Source: Gallionellaceae bacterium UBA6222 (GTDB lineage Bacteria > Pseudomonadota > Gammaproteobacteria > Burkholderiales > Gallionellaceae). From it: DNA of 19,742 bases. Positions within the stretch are counted from its first letter, which is position 1; each line of letters opens with the position of its first letter. The stretch covers positions 183 to 19,924 of the forward strand of contig DISA01000007.1 in the NCBI GenBank assembly GCA_002421915.1, given 5' to 3'. Shown here piece by piece: positions 1 through 5,468 of the stretch. The position numbers and the translations under genes are program-made. Below the pieces are notes generated by a model, which ran no database searches, was not told the DNA's origin, and saw only the letters and a list, made by a program, of their open reading frames with translations.

Positions 1-51
1 GGCGCTGCGCGGCTTTATCGCGCAGCGTCCGTGTGGACTGCCGGGTTAGCC
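1..51 (-). repeat. attC site of cassette 4, cut by window edge
   Basis: On the minus strand the site opens with the R'' core GGCTAAC (51-45) and continues into an arm that begins the usual palindrome. The hairpin GCGCTGCGCG / CGCGCAGCG around GCTTTAT lies at 2-26. The distal R' core lies left of the window. The arm text at 36-45, CTGCCGGG, is shared with the attC sites at 578 and 2401. The stop codon of the 46-561 gene lies inside the R'' core. Confidence 0.8.
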
Positions 52-561
52 AATTGGACTTTTGCCCAACATGATTGAAATGGCGATGAACGCTACCCAC
101 CCGATGACAAATAGAGCGGAGAGCCGGATCATCGAGTAGCTGACTGACGGCTTGTTAAGCGCAAGCCGATAAACAAGCCGTTGCGTCCAACGCAGTTCAT
201 GAAACGCAAGGCCCTTCTCAACGTCTGCGCGGATACGCTCAGGGCTTGCGCCAAAAAAGTCGAGACCGGGCATGTGCTCTCGCTCAAACTCAAGGAGGCG
301 TTGCTCCCATCGGGTTTGCCAGAACTTGCCGCCAAGACAAACCCAAAACCACAGTAGCGAAGCAAGCAGGCCCATGACCGCAAAGATGACGGCGAACTTT
401 CCATCCTTGAGATTGAAGAAGCCAAAGGCGATGCCAGTATTGAGAACCAAAAAGTAGTTTGATCTCTGCCAGAACAGATTGATTTCAAGATTCCGTGTAT
501 CGAGCAACGTCTTGTAGAGGTCTTTGACCTCCATTGGCGGTTTGACTTCTTCGGGTGGCAT
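46..561 (-). CDS. Cassette 4: multi-pass membrane protein, unknown function
   Basis: This is a 171-aa cassette-borne protein of unknown function. A charged N-terminal segment (about residues 1-36) is followed by hydrophobic stretches at about 37-50 and 57-78. A soluble, amphipathic, Glu/Arg-rich region spans about 80-140, and a last membrane span lies at about 144-165, giving three probable spans. The segment NLEINLFWQRSNYFLVLNT recalls small bacterial membrane proteins sometimes labelled RipA-like, but I cannot confirm this. The ATG is supported by an AGGAG ribosome site at 567-571, five bases upstream. The gene starts just inside the cassette, and its TAA stop is supplied by the attC core GGCTAAC, so the gene fills its cassette completely. 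No catalytic motif is visible. Confidence 0.75.
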   Translation of the reverse strand: MPPEEVKPPMEVKDLYKTLLDTRNLEINLFWQRSNYFLVLNTGIAFGFFNLKDGKFAVIFAVMGLLASLLWFWVCLGGKFWQTRWEQRLLEFEREHMPGLDFFGASPERIRADVEKGLAFHELRWTQRLVYRLALNKPSVSYSMIRLSALFVIGWVAFIAISIMLGKSPIG

Positions 562-577
562 AGGGACTCCTGAAATT

Positions 578-640
578 GGCTAACGTAAAATTGAGGGGCT
601 GCGCGCTTTTGCGCAGTCCCTCTCGAATGCCGGGTTGGGC
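578..640 (-). repeat. attC site of cassette 3 (63 bp)
   Basis: On the minus strand R'' is GCCCAAC (640-634) and the R' core is GTTAGCC (584-578), cut between G584 and T583. Between them lies a long imperfect palindrome with TGAGGGGCTGCGCGC opposite GCGCAGTCCCTCTCGA. The plus-strand arms GTAAAATTGAGGGGC and GTCCCTCTCGAATGCCGG are almost identical to those of the 2401-2469 site, while the central stem differs. This is typical of attC sites of one chromosomal integron. Confidence 0.88.
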
Positions 641-643
641 GTA

Positions 644-1168
644 TTACTCACCAGACAGCACCTTCGAAAGCTGTGCCTTGTATGCCTCAACGGCCTGCTC
701 AAAGTCATGCATTTGGAATACCTGCGCGTCTCGGAAACCATCGTTGCCGGTTTTGTAGTAACCAACTTTCGCCGTCAGTTCAGACTCTGGATCGTCTTGG
801 ATAAGGCCAAGTACAGCACCAAACCCATTGCCGTTCTTGTAAGAGATGTACACGTCGATGTACTTCTGCCCTGAAATCATCTGACCACCGGCTTTGACAC
901 CATTCTTCAGTCGGTTTGCGGTGAAGTCGTGAACGGCAGCGAGCTTGCGGTATATATCTTCCAGTAAGGCGCTGGCCTCACTTTCCTTTGCCCCGAACAT
1001 GCGATTAGCAGCGCGCGGAAAATCCGCCCTCATTTTGTTTTTCACGGCATCCATTACAGCCGTTGCGTTCCGAGTCGTGGCGTTCTTGTAGAGATTGATT
1101 AGCTCCCGCTCGGAAAATTTCCCGCTGCGGATACTTTCGATCAATTGCGCTTCGTTAGCTTGGCTCAT
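644..1168 (-). CDS. Cassette 3: hypothetical 174-aa soluble protein
   Basis: I do not recognise this family. The 174-aa product has no signal peptide or membrane span. It is predicted to be mostly helical at the N-terminus (residues 1-90, with QLIESIRSGKFSERELINL). A central segment, about 95-145, is rich in Gly, Tyr and Lys and contains QKYIDVYISYKNGNGFGAV, which looks like beta strands. An acidic helical tail follows. The ATG at 1168 is preceded on the minus strand by a weak TAGG-type ribosome site about eight bases away, and lies 16 bases inside the cassette boundary. The TAA stop comes three bases before the attC. Gene position and direction match a standard integron cassette. Codon use is less GC-rich than in the sucrose region, consistent with acquisition. 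Confidence 0.72.
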   Translation of the reverse strand: MSQANEAQLIESIRSGKFSERELINLYKNATTRNATAVMDAVKNKMRADFPRAANRMFGAKESEASALLEDIYRKLAAVHDFTANRLKNGVKAGGQMISGQKYIDVYISYKNGNGFGAVLGLIQDDPESELTAKVGYYKTGNDGFRDAQVFQMHDFEQAVEAYKAQLSKVLSGE

Positions 1169-1184
1169 GATGATGACCTAAGAC

Positions 1185-1247
1185 GCCCAACGTCGTAGCT
1201 CAGGGGCGTGCCGCTTGCGGCGCGTCCCTTGGAGCGCAGTGTTAGCT
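1185..1247 (-). repeat. attC site of cassette 2 (63 bp)
   Basis: On the minus strand R'' is AGCTAAC (1247-1241) and the R' core is GTTGGGC (1191-1185), cut between G1191 and T1190. The inner palindrome is AGGGGCGTGCCGC TTGC GGCGCGTCCCTT in plus-strand reading. Its arms differ from those of the sites at 578 and 2401 (CGTCGTAGCTC instead of CGTAAAATTG), so this cassette probably comes from another attC lineage. Confidence 0.87.
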
Positions 1248-1271
1248 TGCGCTGCTTCAGAAATGACCGCA

Positions 1272-2384
1272 TCAGCCAAAAACGCGCTCCACTTTGGGAA
1301 AAATTGACCGCGAGGCAAACTCAACAAGATCCGAGAAGAGTTTCTCGAATGCTCTCTCCTGCTCGGAGTTGCCCCCAAGCGCGCGGAAAAGATAAGCAGA
1401 TAGCTCCCGACTAGAACTCACAGAGGTAAATGCTTTGTTCGCCAATTCTTCAATAGTGTCCATCTCGGCCCAATAACTACTGGTGAAATGGGCGAAGGCT
1501 AGGCCGTTTGGCGTTTGAATGGTTCCACTGCGCTGGCTTCCGTCATCCGCAATCGACAGCATTCTGTTTTCAATTGCTGCTTTGAAGGTATTCCAGCATC
1601 CAGAGGGCATTTCGCTGTCGGACTTTTTCATGGCGATATACGTTGCGGCATATGCGACCAACTCTGTTCTAGGATTGTCAGCCAAGTCGCTACCGCCCCC
1701 GTCAGCAAAGAAATTGCGGACGAGTGCAACAGCTTTATCCAACGAAGGATGGAAATTGTCCGCATCTTCTGGACTTGCATGGTCGGGGGAATCGGATGCC
1801 AAGCCAGCGCCGGCATTTGATTCTGCCAACCACTTGGATTCCAGCTTACCCAAGAAGACGAGCGCGAAATCACGGTTCTGGTAATAGTGCTTTACTGAAT
1901 CGAGGGTGAGCGCGCCAGCAATTTTCGCCGGGACACTTGCGATGTAGGCTGCCTTGTGTGTCTTCATCACCGCGATGCAGTATTCTTCATCCGTCCCTTG
2001 GAGTTCCAGTAACGGTTCGTAGTAACCAACAGATCGAACGTATGAATCGATTGCCCGGTAGTACAAGATTTCCGGATCTTCTTCTTGCGCCTCGCGTTCG
2101 TATTCAGAGAGCCATTCTTCTAACTCGTCATAGTCTTTGAACAGATATTCGGCTTCCGGTTTTGTGAGGCGAACCTCTTGCTCACGGAACAAGATGATCG
2201 ATTCATAGTTGCCTCGAACAAGGCGAGTATTTCGAAACCCTGACGGGTCATTGATTGAACCTGCTACTCGCCACCCGAGTTTTGCTGCCTGCATTCCCAA
2301 TTGGTGTGCAGGATGCTTGTAAACGTGCCAAGCCTTCGATGCTGCGAAGGCGAGCAAGATCGCTGCGACTATCCACCAAATCAT
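1272..2384 (-). CDS. Cassette 2: membrane-anchored 370-aa protein, unknown function
   Basis: This 370-aa protein has a single hydrophobic N-terminal segment (about residues 2-16, MIWWIVAAILLAFAA) that should act as a membrane anchor, followed by a large soluble region. Residues about 85-105 are extremely acidic (DELEEWLSEYEREAQEEDPE) and a helical domain follows. A Ser/Asp/Pro-rich linker lies around 195-215 (SDSPDHASPEDAD). The C-terminal half (about 215-370) looks like a second helical domain. I see no recognised catalytic motif. The ATG is preceded by GGAG seven bases upstream, 17 bases inside the cassette boundary. At 1.2 kb the cassette is longer than most single-gene cassettes. It could be a fusion of a membrane-anchored sensor-like part with a second domain, but that is speculation. 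Confidence 0.75.
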   Translation of the reverse strand: MIWWIVAAILLAFAASKAWHVYKHPAHQLGMQAAKLGWRVAGSINDPSGFRNTRLVRGNYESIILFREQEVRLTKPEAEYLFKDYDELEEWLSEYEREAQEEDPEILYYRAIDSYVRSVGYYEPLLELQGTDEEYCIAVMKTHKAAYIASVPAKIAGALTLDSVKHYYQNRDFALVFLGKLESKWLAESNAGAGLASDSPDHASPEDADNFHPSLDKAVALVRNFFADGGGSDLADNPRTELVAYAATYIAMKKSDSEMPSGCWNTFKAAIENRMLSIADDGSQRSGTIQTPNGLAFAHFTSSYWAEMDTIEELANKAFTSVSSSRELSAYLFRALGGNSEQERAFEKLFSDLVEFASRSIFPKVERVFG

Positions 2385-2400
2385 GAGATGGCTCCAAGCA

Positions 2401-2469
2401 AGCTAACGTAAAAGTGAGGGGCGCGAGCGGCTTTGCCGCGAAGCGTCCCTCTCGACTGCCGGGTTGGGC
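2401..2469 (-). repeat. attC site of cassette 1 (69 bp)
   Basis: On the minus strand R'' is GCCCAAC (2469-2463) and the R' core is GTTAGCT (2407-2401), cut between G2407 and T2406. The plus-strand palindrome is GTGAGGGGCGCGAGCGGC / GCCGCGAAGCGTCCCTCTC around a TTT tip, with unpaired bases inside the stem as attC sites require. The outer arms match the 578-640 site nearly base for base. Confidence 0.9.
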
Positions 2470-2470
2470 C

Positions 2471-2782
2471 TCACGATTGCGCACTCTGATTGCGTTTTCG
2501 CGTAGCCGCAGCTTTCTGGCCGGCATCTTTCATTCGCTTTGACCATGTGACTATCTTCGGACGATCTCGCATGTGAATGATGGTTTCATTCGATATCAAA
2601 TCAAGGTCGAGCATCTTGTGACAGTTCGGACAGAGGATTACGAGGTTGCCGATATCGTTGTTGGCGCGTTGACCGTCGATGTGCGCAACTTCCAGTACAG
2701 ATGGGATGCCGAAACCACAGTGAGCGCAGAGTGGATCATATGCGTCGAATGCCAGCTTTCGGTAATTGATGCGCTTCGTCAT
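2471..2782 (-). CDS. Cassette 1: HNH endonuclease
   Basis: This is a 103-aa single-domain HNH nuclease (beta-beta-alpha metal fold). Visible elements are a first zinc knuckle C19-x2-C22 (CAHC), the catalytic core AHID with His34, the conserved Asn of GNL at 46, and the second knuckle C51-x2-C54-H55 (CPNCH). A basic C-terminal tail (RPKIVTWSKRMKDAG onward) probably contacts DNA. I chose the ATG at 2782; an in-frame TTG at 2806 falls inside the recombination core GTTGGGC and lacks a ribosome site. The ATG also has no good ribosome site, so expression may depend on the integron promoter region. The gene is in first position next to intI, usually the most recently inserted and best expressed slot. 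It could be a homing-type, restriction or defence nuclease; the sequence cannot say which. Confidence 0.85.
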   Translation of the reverse strand: MTKRINYRKLAFDAYDPLCAHCGFGIPSVLEVAHIDGQRANNDIGNLVILCPNCHKMLDLDLISNETIIHMRDRPKIVTWSKRMKDAGQKAAATRKRNQSAQS

Positions 2783-2800
2783 TGCGGATGCTTTTGTGAG

Positions 2801-2905
2801 GCCCAACGTAAAGTGGACACCCTAAAAAATGCCTCGAAAGGCACCTTCACGGTGTATATTCTGGCACCCGTCTTGCAATGCCTTGTTTTCATTTGAGGTC
2901 GAATT
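2801..2905 (-). promoter_or_regulatory. Presumed attI and promoter region between cassette 1 and intI
   Basis: The minus-strand core GTTGGGC (2807-2801), preceded by ACTTTAC, is the junction of the first cassette with the platform, so attI must lie here. The interval also has to hold the intI promoter and may hold the cassette promoter Pc. On the minus strand TATACA (2858-2853) with TTGCAA (2878-2873) resembles a promoter, but the 14-base spacing is too short to be convincing. A small hairpin TGCCT CGAA AGGCA lies at 2830-2843. No LexA box of the form CTGT-N8-ACAG was found. A GAGGT ribosome site for intI lies at 2895-2899. Confidence 0.5.
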
Positions 2906-3561
2906 ATGGCAGCCCCTAATCTGTCCGACAAAAGCACCACGATCAAACCTCCAAAATTGCTCGATCAAGTCCGTGATAAGTTGCGGGTGAAGCACTACGC
3001 AATTCGCACCGAGCAAACTTATGTGGACTGGATTAAACGCTATATTTATTTCCATGACAAGGCGCACCCCAAAAATTTAGGGGCGCAGGATGTGGAGGCG
3101 TTTCTGACGCATTTGGCGGTGGCGGGCAAGGTGTCTGCTTCCACGCAGAACCAGGCCAAGAGCGCGATCCTGTTTCTTTACCGCGAGGTGTTGGAGATTC
3201 AGTTGCCTTGGCTGGATAACGTGACGCAGGCCAAGGCGCCCAAACGTTTGCCTGTGGTGCTTACGGTGGCCGAGGTGCAGGCGGTGTTGTCGCGTTTGAG
3301 TGGCTCGCATTTGTTGATCGCCTCATTGTTATATGGCGGCGGGATGCGCCTGATGGAGGCGGTGCGGCTGCGGGTGAAGGATGTGGAGTTTATGCGGCAC
3401 GAGATTATTGTGCGTGAAGGCAAGGGCTTCAAGGATCGGGTGACGATGTTATCCGCACCGTGCAAGAGCTGCTCGGCCATTCGGATGTTTCCACCACGAT
3501 GATTTACACTCACGTCCTCAATAAGGGCGGACGGGGCGTGGTCAGTCCGCTGGATCGGTAG
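2906..3561 (+). pseudogene. intI: Integron integrase intI, broken by an internal out-of-frame deletion
   Basis: Residues 1-181 match integron tyrosine recombinases: a SAM-like N-terminal domain (KLLDQVRDKLRVKHYAIRTE, then TYVDWIKRYI) and the catalytic-domain start GGGMRLMEAVRLRVKDVEF with the box I arginine at R148. The hairpin GKGFKDRVTML follows. At about 3440-3456 the reading frame jumps: the first frame ends in an unrelated tail at 3502, while the next frame continues the true C-terminus DVIRTVQELLGHSDV, then STTMIYTH with the catalytic Tyr, then NKGGRGVVSPLDR, ending at TAG 3559-3561. Compared with IntI1, about 110 residues are missing, including the integron-specific insertion and the H-x-L-R-H box. 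The product should be inactive. The GAGGT ribosome site and N-terminus are intact, so the lesion looks fairly recent. A sequencing artefact is unlikely for a loss of this size. Confidence 0.92.
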
Positions 3562-3621
3562 GATAGGGGGACGATAGGTATCATCCGGGATTGTTCATCG
3601 GATAATCCGCACCCGGTAGTG

Positions 3622-3646
3622 GCCCGATTCATCGGGCGATTTTTTT
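3622..3646 (+). terminator. Rho-independent terminator after intI remnant
   Basis: The stem GCCCGA / TCGGGC with loop TTCA (3622-3637) is followed by GA and seven T residues (3640-3646). It would end transcripts reading out of intI before the redox gene at 3809. The rest of 3562-3808 has no supported gene. It does contain a perfect GCGCAAT-GA-ATTGCGC palindrome at 3657-3672 of unknown role. Confidence 0.75.
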
Positions 3647-3808
3647 GAGAGCGAACGCGCAATGAATTGCGCTCCTGGCAGAGGTTAGGGGCTGAATGGA
3701 TTCTTTGGGATCATTCAAACCCTTTCCGCACCAACGCCTTGCGCACCGTGTCGGGGTGGCAGATACAGGGCGCGTGGAGCACAAACGACTGAGCACAGCG
3801 AAAGAATA

Positions 3809-5068
3809 ATGATGTCCGCGAGATTGCTTGCCCTGATTGTTGCCTGTTTGCTGGCACTGTCTCCCGCCGCCGGCCATGCCGAAGATGCCTGGATCAAAGC
3901 CGGCATCGACGGCAAGCCGGAGGTGCAGTTGTACTTCTTCTGGTCGCTAACCTGTCCGCACTGCACCGAGGCGCATCCCCACATTGCGGCGATTCCGCAG
4001 GCGCGTCCCTGGGTGAGGTTGCATGAACTGGAGCTCAGCCGTAACGCGGACAACGTGCGCCTGTACCAGAGCATGGCGCAGCAGTTGGGCCAGCAGGCGG
4101 TATCGGTTCCGGCGTTGTTGTTCTGCGGCGAGATACATATCGGCTGGGACAGCGATGCCACCACCGGCATGATGATACGCCAGCGCTTGGACGAATGCCG
4201 CGCACACGCCCTGACCGGCCAGCCATTGGCGTTGCAATCGTTGCCGGGCGAAGCCATCCGGTTGCCACTGCTCGGCGCGGTAGACCCGGCCAGCCTGTCG
4301 CTGCCCGCGCTGACCCTGGTGCTGGCGGGGCTGGATGCGTTCAATCCCTGTGCTTTCTTCGTGCTGCTGTTCCTGCTCTCCATGCTGGCGCACCAGAAAA
4401 GCGGGAAACGCATGTTGCTCATCGGCGGCATCTTCGTGCTGGTTTCCGGGCTCATGTATTTCGCCTTCATGTCCGCATGGCTCAATGTGTTCCAGTTGTT
4501 CGGCCACCTTGCCTGGGTGACGCTGGCGGCGGGCTGGCTGGCGGTGTTCGTCGGCGCGGTGAACGTGAAGGATTTTTTCCTGTTCGAGAAAGGCCTCACG
4601 CTGTCGATCCCGGAATCGAGGAAGCCGGATATCTTCCGCCGCGCGCGCGCCATTCTCGCCGCCGATAATCTGCCGGCCATGCTGGCGGCGACCATCTTCC
4701 TCGCCATTGCCGCCAACTTCTACGAACTGCTGTGCACGGCGGGCTTTCCCATGGTTTATACCCGGCTGCTCACACTGGCCGACCTTTCCGCCGCCGGGCG
4801 CTACGGCTATCTCGCGGCCTACAACCTGATCTACATGTTGCCGCTGGCACTGATTGTTATCTTTTTCGCCCGCACGCTGGGCGCAAGAAAACTGACGGAA
4901 CGGGAAGGTCGTTTGCTCAAACTGATGTCAGGAGTGATGATGCTGGAACTGGGCGCGATCCTGCTGCTTGCCCCCGAGCACGTCAGCAAGGTCGGCATCG
5001 CTTTCGGTTTGATGGCGGTGGCCGTGGGCGTGACCTGGGTTGCTGCCCGTCTGACGCAGGCAAAGTGA
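3809..5068 (+). CDS. Periplasmic CPHC thioredoxin-like domain fused to CcdA/DsbD-like membrane electron carrier
   Basis: This 419-aa protein combines two redox modules. A signal peptide (about 1-24, ending AGHA) exports a thioredoxin-fold domain (about 35-135) with active site C49-P-H-C52 and the cis-proline motif SVPALL around P101. It is followed by six or seven membrane spans (about 165-415) of the CcdA/DsbD type. Both membrane cysteines expected in that family are present: FNPC181 in the first span and LLC309-TAGFP later on. By family analogy, electrons would pass from cytoplasmic thioredoxin through the membrane cysteine pair to the periplasmic CPHC domain, which then reduces an unknown disulfide substrate. 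Either ATG 3809 or ATG 3812 could be the start; AAAGAA lies just upstream. It is not DsbD itself, because the order and the missing N-terminal immunoglobulin-like domain differ. No cytochrome maturation genes are nearby. Confidence 0.82.
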   Translation: MMSARLLALIVACLLALSPAAGHAEDAWIKAGIDGKPEVQLYFFWSLTCPHCTEAHPHIAAIPQARPWVRLHELELSRNADNVRLYQSMAQQLGQQAVSVPALLFCGEIHIGWDSDATTGMMIRQRLDECRAHALTGQPLALQSLPGEAIRLPLLGAVDPASLSLPALTLVLAGLDAFNPCAFFVLLFLLSMLAHQKSGKRMLLIGGIFVLVSGLMYFAFMSAWLNVFQLFGHLAWVTLAAGWLAVFVGAVNVKDFFLFEKGLTLSIPESRKPDIFRRARAILAADNLPAMLAATIFLAIAANFYELLCTAGFPMVYTRLLTLADLSAAGRYGYLAAYNLIYMLPLALIVIFFARTLGARKLTEREGRLLKLMSGVMMLELGAILLLAPEHVSKVGIAFGLMAVAVGVTWVAARLTQAK

Positions 5069-5219
5069 TGTGCTACCGCCGCCATGCCCGTGTGATCACT
5101 GCCTTGTGGGAAGCCGCAAAAGCTGCAGTGTGTGCTATGAGCTGTTTTTTACGGAGAGCAGTGGTAACTCGGTGAGCTGCAATTTGGGAGAGGCGATCCT
5201 GACACGGCCTGCGGTTTTT
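5069..5219. other. Intergenic interval between convergent genes, nothing resolved
   Basis: This stretch separates the 3' ends of the plus-strand redox gene and the minus-strand 76-aa gene. It contains T-runs at 5144-5149 and 5215-5220, but I could not find a strong stem in front of either, so I do not call a terminator. The short reading frames crossing it lack ribosome sites. Confidence 0.4.
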
Positions 5220-5450
5220 TCAAATTCGTCCAGGATGATACTGAATAGTTTGTCCTTGGTCGCGCGCCGGCACCACGATCTCGTCCCACAGATAGGGAAA
5301 ATCCCAGCTGTAGTTCAGCACCTGTTCGCGCAACACGATGTTGTTGGTGGCGAGCATCTGCGCGAAGCGCACCAGCAGCAGGATGAACAGCAGGCCCAGC
5401 AATTTGCCGAACATCGGGTGCGCCGTCAGATCATGAAAGATCTCGATCAT
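5220..5450 (-). CDS. Small single-span membrane protein downstream of antiporter
   Basis: I do not recognise this 76-aa protein. An amphipathic start (MIEIFHDLTAHPMFGK) leads into one membrane span at about 17-33 (LLGLLFILLLVRFAQML). A 40-residue soluble tail follows with the aromatic cluster NYSWDFPYLWDE. It starts 18 bases after the antiporter stop on the same strand, so the two are probably co-transcribed and it may be an accessory subunit (inference). There is no clear ribosome site, so translational coupling is possible. Its C-terminus (GQTIQYHPGRI) gives no sign of truncation, but no family length is available for comparison. Confidence 0.6.
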   Translation of the reverse strand: MIEIFHDLTAHPMFGKLLGLLFILLLVRFAQMLATNNIVLREQVLNYSWDFPYLWDEIVVPARDQGQTIQYHPGRI

Positions 5451-5468
5451 GGTCGTCTATGTCCGTGC

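Larger units (their letters stand above)
1..3561 (-). mobile_element. Chromosomal integron: decayed intI plus four gene cassettes (array continues past left edge)
   Basis: The segment has the canonical integron layout. An intI-type tyrosine recombinase reads rightward from 2906, and cassettes extend leftward from a junction at 2801-2807 with all genes on the minus strand. Cassette boundaries are visible as core sites of type RYYYAAC/GTTRRRY around palindromic attC sites. Cutting at G/TT gives cassettes of 400 bp (2407-2806), 1216 bp (1191-2406), 607 bp (584-1190) and at least 583 bp (1-583). In every cassette the two inward-facing ends are exact complements (GCCCAA/TTGGGC, AGCTAA/TTAGCT, GCCCAA/TTGGGC, GGCTAA/TTAGCC), as expected of units that were once circles. 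The similarity of the attC arms suggests a sedentary chromosomal integron rather than a transposon-borne one. The integrase is broken, so the array is probably immobile by its own means. No plasmid or transposon genes are seen. Confidence 0.9.

Noticed and set aside
2783..2806. N-terminal extension of the HNH gene from TTG at 2806
   Set aside because: The TTG lies in the recombination core GTTGGGC, lacks a ribosome site and adds residues outside the HNH domain.
1..2807. Attempt to read the attC hairpins as a CRISPR array or as terminators
   Set aside because: Spacing is irregular (0.6-1.2 kb) with genes between; the palindromes carry the GTTRRRY cores and lack T-tracts.
3715..4716. 333-aa minus-strand frame opposite the redox fusion
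   Set aside because: The Ser/Ala/Met-rich shadow has no family features, whereas the plus-strand frame has a signal peptide, CPHC and membrane spans.
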